From Auanema rhodensis (lineage: Eukaryota; Nematoda; Chromadorea; Rhabditida; Rhabditidae), in NCBI GenBank assembly GCA_964057225.1, contig OZ059897.1:16554001-16618000 (forward strand): a DNA stretch of 64,000 nt, written 5' to 3'. Positions within the stretch are counted from its first letter, which is position 1. Every line of letters starts with the position of its first letter. The notes beneath the pieces were generated by a model. It saw only the letters and a program-made list of their open reading frames with translations, had not been told where the DNA came from and did no database searches. The position numbers and the translations under genes were made by a program. This document shows, piece after piece, positions 12,101-23,700 of the stretch.

Positions 12101-15100
12101 TTATAAGTATAAGTGATGCCGAGGTCAGCAGTTCGATCCTGCTATGGAGCAATTTTTTTGCTCGGGCTGGCGCCTAATGTTTTCTTGGTATCAATGAAAA
12201 ACAGATTGTTCAGAATGTTTTTTGATTGTGTCTATAGCTCCATTGGCGCAGTTGGTTAGCGCGTGGTACTTATAAGTATAAGTGATGCCGAGGTCAGCAG
12301 TTCGATCCTGCTATGGAGCAAAGTTTTGGCTCTGGCTGGCGCCTAATGTTTTCTTGGTATATATGAAAAACAGATTGTTCAGAATGTTTTTTGATTGTGT
12401 CTATAGCTCCATTGGCGCAGTTGGTTAGCGCGTGGTACTTATAAGTATAAGTGATGCCGAGGTCAGCAGTTCGATCCTGCTATGGAGCAAAGTTTTGGCT
12501 CTGGCTGGCGCCTAATGTTTTCTTGGTATCTATGAAAAACAGATTGTTCAGAATGTTTTTTGATTGTGTCTATAGCTCCATTGGCGCAGTTGGTTAGCGC
12601 GTGGTACTTATAAGTATAAGTGATGCCGAGGTCAGCAGTTCGATCCTGCTATGGAGCAAAGTTTTAGCTCCGTTCGGCGCCTAATGTTTTCTTGGTATCT
12701 ATGAAAAACAGATTGTTCAGAATGTTTTTTGATTGTGTCTATAGCTCCATTGGCGCAGTTGGTTAGCGCGTGGTACTTATAAGTATAAGTGATGCCGAGG
12801 TCAGCAGTTCGATCCTGCTATGGAGCAAAGTTTTGGCTCTGGCTGGCGCCTAATGTTTTCTTGGTATATATGAAAAACAGATTGTTCAGAATGTTTTTTG
12901 ATTGTGTCTATAGCTCCATTGGCGCAGTTGGTTAGCGCGTGGTACTTATAAGTATAAGTGATGCCGAGGTCAGCAGTTCGATCCTGCTATGGAGCAAAGT
13001 TTTGGCTCTGGCTGGCGCCTAATGTTTTCTTGGTATCTATGAAAAACAGATTGTTCAGAATGTTTTTTGATTGTGTCTATAGCTCCATTGGCGCAGTTGG
13101 TTAGCGCGTGGTACTTATAAGTATAAGTGATGCCGAGGTCAGCAGTTCGATCCTGCTATGGAGCAATTTTTTTGCTCGGGCTGGCGCCTAATGTTTTCTT
13201 GGTATCTATGAAAAACAGATTGTTCAGAATGTTTTTTGATTGTGTCTATAGCTCCATTGGCGCAGTTGGTTAGCGCGTGGTACTTATAAGTATAAGTGAT
13301 GCCGAGGTCAGCAGTTCGATCCTGCTATGGAGCAAAGTTTTGGCTCTGGCTGGCGCCTAATGTTTTCTTGGTATCTATGAAAAACAGATTGTTCAGAATG
13401 TTTTTTGATTGTGTGTATAGCTCCATTGGCGCAGTTGGTTAGCGCGTGGTACTTATAAGTATAAGTGATGCCGAGGTCAGCAGTTCGATCCTGCTATGGA
13501 GCAATTTGTTTGCTCGGGCTGGCGCCTAATGTTTTCTTGGTATCTATGAAAAACAGATTGTTCAGAATGTTTTTTGATTGTGTCTATAGCTCCATTGGCG
13601 CAGTTGGTTAGCGCGTGGTACTTATAAGTATAAGTGATGCCGAGGTCAGCAGTTCGATCCTGCTATGGAGCAAAGTTTTGGCTCTGGCTGGCGCCTAATG
13701 TTTTCTTGGTATCTATGAAAAACAGATTGTTCAGAATGTTTTTTGATAGTGTGTATAGCTCCATTGGCGCAGTTGGTTAGCGCGTGGTACTTATAAGTGT
13801 AAGTGATGCCGAGGTCAGCAGTTCGATCCTGCTATGGAGCAAAGTTTTAGCTCCGTTCGGCGCCTAATGTTTTCTTGGTATCAATGAAAAACAGATTGTT
13901 CAGAATGTTTTTTGATTGTGTCTATAGCTCCATTGGCGCAGTTGGTTAGCGCGTGGTACTTATAAGTATAAGTGATGCCGAGGTCAGCAGTTCGATCCTG
14001 CTATGGAGCAAAGTTTTGGCTCTGGCTGGCGCCTAATGTTTTCTTGGTATCTATGAAAAACAGATTGTTCAGAATGTTTTTTGATTGTGTGTATAGCTCC
14101 ATTGGCGCAGTTGGTTAGCGCGTGGTACTTATAAGTATAAGTGATGCCGAGGTCAGCAGTTCGATCCTGCTATGGAGCAAAGTTTTGGCTCGGGCTGGCG
14201 CCTAATGTTTTCTTGGTATCTATGAAAAACAGATTGTTCAGAATGTTTTTTGATTGTGTGTATAGCTCCATTGGCGCAGTTGGTTAGCGCGTGGTACTTA
14301 TAAGTATAAGTGATGCCGAGGTCAGCAGTTCGATCCTGCTATGGAGCAAAGTTTCGGCTCTGGCTGGCGCCTAATGTTTTCTTGGTATCTATGAAAAACA
14401 GATTGTTCAGAATGTTTTTTGATTGTGTGTATAGCTCCATTGGCGCAGTTGGTTAGCGCGTGGTCCTTATAAGTATAAGTGATGCCGAGGTCAGCAGTTC
14501 GATCCTGCTATGGAGCAAAGTTTTGGCTCGGGCTGGCGCCTAATGTTTTCTTGGTATCTATGAAAAAAAGATTGTTCAGAATGTTTTTTGATTGTGTCTA
14601 TAGCTCCATTGGCGCAGTTGGTTAGCGCGTGGTACTTATAAGTATAAGTGATGCCGAGGTCAGCAGTTCGATCCTGCTATGGAGCAAAGTTTTGGCTCTG
14701 GCTGGCGCCTAATGTTTTCTTGGTATCTATGAAAAACAGATTGTTCAGAATGTTTTTCGATTGTATCTATAGCTCCATTGGCGCAGTTGGTTAGCGCGTG
14801 GTACTTATAAGTATAAGTGATGCTGAGGTCAGCAGTTCGATCCTGCTATGGAGCAAAGTTTTGGCTCTGGCTGGCGCCTAATGTTTTCTTGGTATCTATG
14901 AAAAACAGATTGTTCAGAATGTTTTTTGATTGTGTCTATAGCTCCATTGGCGTAGTTGGTTAGCGCGTGGTACTTATAAGTATAAGTGATGCCGAGGTCA
15001 GCAGTTCGATCCTGCTATGGAGCAAAGTTTTGGCTCTGGCTGGCGCCTAATGTTTTCTTGGTATCTATGAAAAACAGATTGTTCAGAATGTTTTTTGATT

Positions 15101-16630
15101 GTGTCTATAGCTCCATTGGCGCAGTTGGTTAGCGCGTGGTACTTATAAGTATAAGTGATGCCGAGGTCAGCAGTTCGATCCTGCTATGGAGCAAAGTTTT
15201 GGCTCTGGCTGGCGCCTAATGTTTTCTTGGTATCTATGAAAAACAGATTGTTCAGAATGTTTTTTGATTGTGTGTATAGCTCCATTGGCGCAGTTGGTTA
15301 GCGCGTGGTACTTATAAGTATAAGTGATGCCGAGGTCAGCAGTTCGATCCTGCTATGGAGCAATTTTTTTGCTCGGGCTGGCGCCTAATGTTTTCTTGGT
15401 ATCTATGAAAAACAGATTGTTCAGAATGTTTTTTGATTGTGTCTATAGCTCCATTGGCGCAGTTGGTTAGCGCGTGGTACTTATAAGTATAAGTGATGCC
15501 GAGGTCAGCAGTTCGATCCTGCTATGGAGCAAAGTTTTGGCTCTGGCTGGCGCCTAATGTTTTCTTGGTATCTATGAAAAACAGATTGTTCAGAATGTTT
15601 TTTGATTGTGTGTATAGCTCCATTGGCGCAGTTGGTTAGCGCGTGGTACTTATAAGTATAAGTGATGCCGAGGTCAGCAGTTCGATCCTGCTATGGAGCA
15701 AAGTTTTGGCTCTGGCTGGCGCCTAATGTTTTCTTGGTATCTATGAAAAACAGATTGTTCAGAATGTTTTTTGATAGTGTGTATAGCTCCATTGGCGCAG
15801 TTGGTTAGCGCGTGGTACTTATAAGTGTAAGTGATGCCGAGGTCAGCAGTTCGATCCTGCTATGGAGCAAAGTTTTAGCTCCGTTCGGCGCCTAATGTTT
15901 TCTTGGTATCAATGAAAAACAGATTGTTCAGAATGTTTTTTGATTGTGTCTATAGCTCCATTGGCGCAGTTGGTTAGCGCGTGGTACTTATAAGTATAAG
16001 TGATGCCGAGGTCAGCAGTTCGATCCTGCTATGGAGCAAAGTTTTGGCTCTGGCTGGCGCCTAATGTTTTCTTGGTATATATGAAAAACAGATTGTTCAG
16101 AATGTTTTTTGATTGTGTCTATAGCTCCATTGGCGCAGTTGGTTAGCGCGTGGTACTTATAAGTATAAGTGATGCCGAGGTCAGCAGTTCGATCCTGCTA
16201 TGGAGCAAAGTTTTGGCTCTGGCTGGCGCCTAATGTTTTCTTGGTATCTATGAAAAACAGATTGTTCAGAATGTTTTTTGATTGTGTCTATAGCTCCATT
16301 GGCGCAGTTGGTTAGCGCGTGGTACTTATAAGTATAAGTGATGCCGAGGTCAGCAGTTCGATCCTGCTATGGAGCAAAGTTTTAGCTCCGTTCGGCGCCT
16401 AATGTTTTCTTGGTATCTATGAAAAACAGATTGTTCAGAATGTTTTTTGATTGTGTCTATAGCTCCATTGGCGCAGTTGGTTAGCGCGTGGTACTTATAA
16501 GTATAAGTGATGCCGAGGTCAGCAGTTCGATCCTGCTATGGAGCAAAGTTTTGGCTCTGGCTGGCGCCTAATGTTTTCTTGGTATATATGAAAAACAGAT
16601 TGTTCAGAATGTTTTTCGATGGTGTCTATA

Positions 16631-16656
16631 GCTCCATTGGCGCAGTTGGTTAGCGC
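16631..16656 (+). pseudogene. tRNA-Ile split by LTR element (5' part)
   Basis: The first 26 nt of a tRNA unit end in GCGC, where the LTR element inserted. The remainder resumes at 28760 with the duplicated GCGC and runs to 28821. The insertion is in the D-stem 3' strand, so the gene is destroyed. Confidence 0.9.
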
Positions 16657-17001
16657 CGTTCCGTTATGCTCCTGCGTCGATAATATAAACCATTGTAGTT
16701 TATACTATGACGCGCATAGTATTCCTTGGTGTAGCGGTAAGGAATAAAGAGCATAAGGTCAATCATAAGATAAAAGAGAGAAAGATTTATTGGCATGAAA
16801 CTACAACAATAATATACAAAGATAAAGATACAATACAATAAGATAAATATAAGTATAAAGACTAAACTACAAGCCGTCCATGAGCTTGCTAAGAGGCGAA
16901 CTCCCGACCAAGGGAACGAGGGAAGGCGGAGCCATTCCTCGGTCCTCTGGTCGTCTGGCTCTAACCCTTCAGCTACATATATGGGGAGTCCGAATGGAAC
17001 G
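16657..17001 (-). repeat. 3' LTR of copy 1
   Basis: 345 bp. In element sense it contains AATAAA (in a GCCAATAAATC context) as a likely poly(A) signal and two adjacent perfect hairpins: TACTATG/CATAGTA with a 5-nt loop, and TATAAAC/GTTTATA with a 7-nt loop. It begins CGTTCCATTCGG and ends GCATAACGGAACG; the ends form a short imperfect inverted repeat rather than the usual TG...CA. Confidence 0.95.
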
Positions 17002-17015
17002 TGCCCTTTTTCAAA
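17002..17015 (-). promoter_or_regulatory. Polypurine tract of copy 1
   Basis: In sense the bases directly before the 3' LTR read TTTGAAAAAGGGCA. The purine run GAAAAAGGG is the expected primer for plus-strand DNA synthesis. An identical tract precedes the 3' LTR of copy 2 at 39611-39624. Confidence 0.8.
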
Positions 17016-17256
17016 GATTTTTCGCGTCCGCGCGATATAAAGAGTTTTTAGTGTATATGTAGCTGAGTTTTAGAGTCTAGGAGTTTACAAATAAAATTAA
17101 AAGTTTTAAAATCTACATGTAGAAAGATATATAAATAATTTTAATAGGTTTCTTTATGGTATTAAGATAGAATTTGAATACAATAATAGGTTTTATGTTA
17201 TTTTGTAACGGAGGATTAGAAAATAAATTTAGTCATTGTAGTACTGTAATAAAAAA

Positions 17257-17296
<40 letters not shown>

Positions 17297-17722
17297 CATG
17301 AATGTGTGATTTATGTGAGATAATAAGGAATTATTAAACATTTCTGGTACATGGTTACTCGTATCCTAATGATGATGGGGATAATTTTATTTAATAATTT
17401 ACTCGTCTCCATATGTCTCTCTGAATGAATCCTTGAGTACTAATGGAGGCTACCACTCAGATGGGGTGTGGCTTAGGCGCCTGCCAATGTTCGTCTCTTC
17501 TTGGAGATACATATGGAGCTCAGTTTAGCGCAGAATTTTATCTCTATCGGTCGTATAGGATTACGGTAGCCATTTATTTCTATTATATTTTTGCTTATTC
17601 CTTATTTTTGGTTGTTTACTCACTTAATCTCTCATCAAAAACTTTTCTAATTCACCGTTACTTTCATTTTACAATTTACAGAAAAGAAAAGAATGTATTT
17701 AAAGTTATTTCTTGTCGTCTCT
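17002..17722 (-). other. 3' non-coding region of copy 1
   Basis: AT-rich sequence between the polyprotein stop and the 3' LTR. It includes a long homopolymer (an A run followed by more than 30 T in + orientation, about 17251-17296) that is much shorter in copy 2. About 200 bp near 17400-17560 is well conserved with copy 2 (39100-39250). Small + strand frames here (16880-17062 and 17443-17829) show no protein features and are not called as genes. Confidence 0.7.
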
Positions 17723-20700
17723 TCATGCTTTCTCTTTTTGATTTTTCATCCGTGGTAACCATAATTCGTCTCCATCTTCGTTCTCTGATTCCGGTTCGCT
17801 ATCGGTGTTATCTTGCTCGTTTCTTTTGATCACTCTTAGTATCTCTATATCGCTGTCCTCTTCTTCTTCTTCGTGATTGTTGCGTGTATTAGAGCGGGTA
17901 TTGTGAGTGATATTTTGAGTCGCGTTTGAGAAGAGTTTGAGATTATCCTTGTGGATATCTTGTATCTTTCCTGATGAATTCCTTATCTGCACCTTGGATC
18001 CTTGTACGTTAATAACTTCGTAAGGTCCGTCATAGCTTTTCCTCAGTTTCTGACCAATTTTATGTGACTTTATTGTTGTCATCACCATGTCGCCGGGTTG
18101 AATGTTCCTTTCGTGCGTTCTTTGTGTTCTATCCTTCTTCTTTCTGGCGTTTTCTTGGTTTTGGGCGATACGTTCACGTATTATTTGGTCTATTTTCATC
18201 ATTTGAGGTCTTCTCGTGAGTAATTCTTCCGAAATCTCTTTGATTTTTGTTATGGTTCCCGGTAATTCGGCATCAATTTTCATTCTGCATTCTTTTCCAA
18301 AAAGTGCTACGTATGGGGCTATGCCTGTTGTAGCATGCTGAATGTTATTGATAGCGAATGTAATTTTTGGCAATACGCTATCCCAGTCGCTTAGATCTTC
18401 CTTCAAGTAGTGTGTTAATCCTTCCTCAAGAGTTCTGTGTAGTCTTTCGACTTGTCCGTTTGAGTTCTTTTGGTGAGGAAGGGTGGGTTCATGTTGAATT
18501 CCCAGTTTTGTACACATTTCTTCAAACTTTTGAGATACAAAATTAGATCCTCTATCGGTGATCAGTCGATGAGGCGGTCCGTATATGTATACAAAGTTGC
18601 GTAGAAATCTGTCAATTGTTATTTCTGTCGTAATTTGCGGTACTGCTATCGTTGTTGACCATTTAGTAAAAGCATCCTGGATGGTAATAACGTAAGTACA
18701 ATTCCTTTTTGACGGGGGAAAAGGTCCCATTACATCCATATGAACTCGTTCAAAAGGCTTGGTCGGTATTTCAAATTGACCTATTGGCTGTACTGTCATA
18801 GAATGTGGGTCCTTCTTCCTTTGTGCGCATTTAATGCAGTTTTTGATATATATCATGATATCATTTTGCATGTTGGTCCAATAAAATCTCCGTAGGATAG
18901 CTTCTTTAGTTTTATTAATTCCTTGATGCGCTGCGATTGTAGGATCTTTGTGAAATAATTCTATTATCTCGTCCTTGATTGGATGATCTTGTGGCACAAC
19001 GATTGCAGGATGTGGTTTCTTGTCTGTTGGTTTTGTGTAGAGTAATCCATTTATAACGCAATATCTATCGTTAGAGACCATTTTCTTTTGCGTTCTATAT
19101 TCGATGTCCGCGATTGTTTTCTTTATCCATAGAGTATTTTGTTGAATTTCTTTTATAGTAGGTGTATCAATAGTATTTATTCTGATCGATTCTGCGTTTT
19201 TCTTTTTCTTCTTTTCCGGCTTTGCATCATTTGCTTCATCGCCTATATAACGTGACAATGCATCACATACTTTATTGAGCTGGCCCTCTCTGTACCTTAT
19301 CTCAATGTCGTATTCTTGTATTACTAACTGAAATTTAGCAAGACGACCAAATAGGTCTCTGCGAGTTAGTAAACTTGTGAGAGGGCGATGGTCAGTGATA
19401 CATATAGTATGCGTTCCCAGTATGTATGTGCGAAATTGATTCAGTGCGTATACTAACCCTAAGGCTTCAATTTCGATTGGTGCGTAATTGCGTTCCGCTT
19501 TTACCAGTTTTCTGCTGGCAAATGCGATAGGATGAAGATGCTTCAATGGTTGCGTGGGATCTTCTGGTTGCAATAATACTGCGCCCACTGCTATGTTGCT
19601 GCCGTCACTCTCGATAATGAATAATCGATCAGATTTTGGTGGACTTAATACGGGCGCTTGGGTGAGACTTCTTTTTAATCGATCTACAGCTTCCTGATGT
19701 TGCTTTTCCCAAGCGAATTCGGTATCCGTCTTTGTCAAATCGTACAATGGGCTTGCGATACTTGCAAAATCTTTAATGAATTTGCGAAAAAATCCAACCA
19801 TTCCTAAGAATGCGCGAACGCCTGTTGCGTTCTTTGGTGCCGGATATTCTTGTATCGCAGCCACTTTTTGAGGGTCCGGTTTTATTCCTTCTCTTCCAAT
19901 AATTAATCCGAGAAATTTCACTTCTGGTTGAGCAAAAGCACATTTCTTTAACTTAATTTTCATTCCCAAACTTTCGACCGCATGTAATAATTCGTCGATA
20001 TCTTCAAGGTGTTGCTTTCTTGTATCAGAGATTATCAGCAGATCGTCCAAGTATACAAATAATTTGCAAGAGCATTTACTTTGCAAATATCTTACTGCTG
20101 TTTGAAAAGTATGAGGGGCTCCACAGAGACCCATAGGCATTCTTTTATATTGATACGTGCCTGATGTTGTTGTAAATGCTGTTAAAGGACGATCAGATTT
20201 ACGTAGTGATATTTGAAAAAATCCTGATACTAAATCAAAGTTTGAGAAGAATTGAGCTCCAGCTGCCATGTCAACTATATCCGATATGCTTGGTATAACG
20301 TATGTTTGTTTACGCGTGACACTATTGAGGGCTCGAAAATCTGTCACGAACCTATATGTCTCATCCTTCTTCTTCACTAGCACAGCAGGGCTATTGAAGA
20401 GGGATGTAGAGGGTTCGATTATGCCTTGCTCTAGCATTTCTTTTACTTGCTTTTCCACTTCTTCCTGTTTACCAAGTGGAATCCTCGTTATTCTTGACCT
20501 TGGCATGTCCATATCCGATCTTAGTGGGATTGTATGCTCAATGGGTCCTTTAAATAGACCTATCTTCCTATCTTCATTAAGAAAGGCCTCACGATGGTTC
20601 TTAACTATGTTTGTGAGCTCGTGCTTGTCTTCATTATTCAAATCTGCTTTATCCAGATTAAGGTCATTCATAAAATTTCTTGGAAAGTGGGGTAATTTAT

Positions 20701-23700
20701 TCTCCCAATCTGCTTCTGGTGGAATATATGGTTGCATAGGGTCTTCTTGTATTGTTTTCCAGCTTGGTACTTCTCCTATTGTTGCCTGCCCTATGACTGA
20801 ATTAGCTTCCATAGCTAATGTTTTGTCCGTATTGTTACGGAAAACTACATATACTCCACTTGTCTCACGGAAAGCTGTTGGATAACTTGAAGCTAATGCA
20901 TTTCCGTTGTCCCCTAAGATTACCACTTCGTTTGATTTGAGTGGTCTATCAGCTTTGATTGGAATAGTGGACTCTTCATCGGGTTGTATGATTCTTTTCT
21001 TCAAATTGATGATATTTACTGTTATTGCCGTTTGTTTAATGGCGTCCTGTTCAATTAAAGGGAGTGCGTAATTTCCGATCTCTAGCATCTTTTTCGATGG
21101 TTTTAAACTGACATCAATGTTTTCACTGTCGAGCGTGCTCATAAAGTCCATCCCAATAAGAGCAGGGGCTGGGCAATCACAGTCATTTGAGACCAAAAAG
21201 GTATGTTCTATCTCATAGCCAGCAATTTCGATGTTTAAATTTATTTTTCCGTATAATGTAAACGTTGTTTTGTTTGCTGCCATTGCCACTAATCGTCGCT
21301 TTTTGACGTGTTGAGCCATGTTCAGGTATTTTAATGTCGATAGCCTGACATATGAGACTGACGAGCCTGAATCCCATAAAGCTAATATCAGCTTATCTTC
21401 TACTGATATATAGATAAGTGGTAGCTTTGTTTCTTTTGATTTAATAGAAGCAATAAATGGTATTGCTAGTGGAATGAATGTTACGAGCGCCGGGTAATAC
21501 TGCTTCATTATATTTTCTGGCATTGGTTGGTCTGGGCGGCTAACGAGTTCTAATGTTTCCTCGTAGCCTGGGGGCTCGTTGTCTGCTCTTTGAATATGCA
21601 TGACTGGTAGGGGCATTGCTTTGAAAAAGTAAAATTTTCCGGCAAAGATGGTAATTATGATTGCTGCAATGATTAGAACAGTAGATCCTATTAATATTAA
21701 GGTTCTTTCAATTGTCCCCATTAAGAATTGTTTTATGCTATTCCAGGCTGTAGTTGTGAACTCAGTTGCTTTCGAAATATAATCGCTGCCCTTTTTCAAA
21801 AGAATAAAGGCTGACGTTATCTTTGGGTCGTTGTGAATCGTATTTAGTACGTGATTTTGTCGTATTGAAGCTAAACTAGCTCCATACGCTATTGCGGTAG
21901 TCATTGAATAGACTCTTGATGAAAGATTAGTATAAAGATGAGCACCTGTAAATTTTAAAGGCGTAACTTTATGTTGGTGAGCTCCATCAAAAAGTGTGAT
22001 GGGATTGACTTCCGCAGACCCATTAATGTTCATCCATTCCCCGTTTTTCTCATAAATATCAGTTGGTACGTGTTCGCAGTCGATTTCTTTCCCGTACGAG
22101 AGTAAGTCTCTTGATCCCGGTGCTGCGAAATATAATTTGTTGTCTTCGGTTGTTACTGGTGTCTCTAAGTAACATGTTTCATTGATTTTATGAGAGTGGT
22201 GAACGGTTTTAGGCTCTATTGGTAGGCATATATGAACATGAACTATTTCGCTGCCCACGAAACGCGCTGCTATGTCTTCTCTGCCAAGGATTGTTCTCAT
22301 TGCTATGGTTGGCTCTATTTGGAGAATTGAACGCCACAATTCGAGATATCTATTTTGTATCTCGCATATGGATTCGTAAGATTCCATAAAATGCTTTTGC
22401 AATTCTTCCTGTATAAGAGTGGTTGCATATTGTAGATGATCTTGCGCTATTCTCTGAGATATATTCTGTTTATATTGTATCTCGTTGTTTACTTTGGAGC
22501 CTATATAATGTGCTTGCGCTTGTACTGCTTTCGTTTCAATCTCCAAAGGTGGTGATGACGTTCTCTGCTTTCTTTGTGATCTTAAAGACATATCTGTGAC
22601 CGTTGCAAACGTAGTAATAGGCTGTTCTTTGTGAACACCATATATTAATGTAACCGTTGTTGGCGCGCGCGTGGATGTTATGGCTTGAGTTGTATCGATC
22701 TCTGGCGTTGTTTGAGGGTCCTGGATTAGCTTTGTTACTTCCGTTGTTGTCGTTATATATTCCGTTTTGTCTGTCAGGCGTCTGGTTGAGTAGGGAGGTG
22801 TTCTTTTATCCTCTAGTAGCGGTAGAAAGGTTTGAATGAGAAGATTTCGTGTATATTTGTTAGGACTTTTTGTTTGTTGATGGGGCCCAACAGGTATACC
22901 AAAATTATTCTCCATATCTCGATATAATTTCTCTATATCTGGCAGGATAATAGTTGGTACAGGCAGATGTCGAAATCTTTCATCGTCTGCTCTGGCCGCT
23001 GTTCGATTGGGTTTTATTGTACGTAGTTTGAGGACTTGGTGATATAGGTCAATTGTTTCTTTAATAATCAGTTGTTCCTTTTCGTTATTAGTTGATAATA
23101 CGGGCCTGATTGGCGGCATGTTTACAAATGCTTTCAAAACTTCTTGTTTTGATGGCACCGACATGTTATTTTGAGCGAAAATGGTCGGTGTAAATGCCAA
23201 CTCGAGCGCTATACTTTCGGTTCGCTCTCGATAACTTCCTTCTTTTGTGAGTATTTTTTCGTCAAATTCTTCTGCTGTTAATCTGTCGCCTATCTGCTCT
23301 AAAAGTTGCAGGGAGGTGAGGTATTTAACGGCTCCTCTTGTGGTAGCTGCCAGTTCTTTTTGGGCGAAGAATTGAAGCATTGCTTCTTCCGGGTCGTAGA
23401 ACTCATATATTTTTAAGAATCTTTCTATTGATCTATCCGAAGTAGTGCTTCGTAGGAAGAATTTGAACTGCTCGGGATGTGCTGAGATCCACTTAACGAT
23501 AGAATATGTTGGATCTATTGTCCGTCTGGCTCGAATTATAGGAATTATTTGTGATATCCCAGGGTTACTCATTACTGGACGTAAAAATGGGTATGGGCAT
23601 ATGTTCAATGTTAAAGTTTCGTAGTCTTCTTGTTCTTTTATCCAGCTTTCGTCCAATTGCAGTGCGCATTGCGCTATAGCCCTTTTTTGACGCTTAGCTG

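Larger units (their letters stand above)
1..16656 (+). repeat. tRNA-Ile(UAU) tandem array, block 1 (98 full units)
   Basis: The 169-bp unit is an 84-bp tRNA gene followed by an 85-bp spacer. tRNA genes start at 69 + 169k for k = 0 to 98; the last, at 16631, is cut after 26 nt by an LTR element. Start-to-start distance across all 98 periods is exactly 16562 bp, so there is no net indel. Variation is by substitution: spacer types after the tRNA read agttttagctccgttcgg, agttttggctctggctgg, agttttggctcgggctgg, agtttcggctctgg or aatttttttgctcggg. Variants recur at fixed unit intervals, showing higher-order repeats. Each spacer also has a second T4 run (taatgttttctt) and a T6 run (gttttttgattg) that could act as back-up Pol III terminators. 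No protein gene is seen here. Confidence 0.97.

Noticed and set aside
1..16656. CRISPR-like regular repeat-spacer structure
   Set aside because: The spacer is itself conserved, the repeat is a tRNA gene, and the retroelements and introns show a eukaryotic source.
20268..20885. 205-codon frame antisense to RT, and other antisense frames within the polyprotein (22657-22839, 23904-24104, 25800-26015)
   Set aside because: Shadows of the strong sense frame, with no conserved counterpart available in copy 2.
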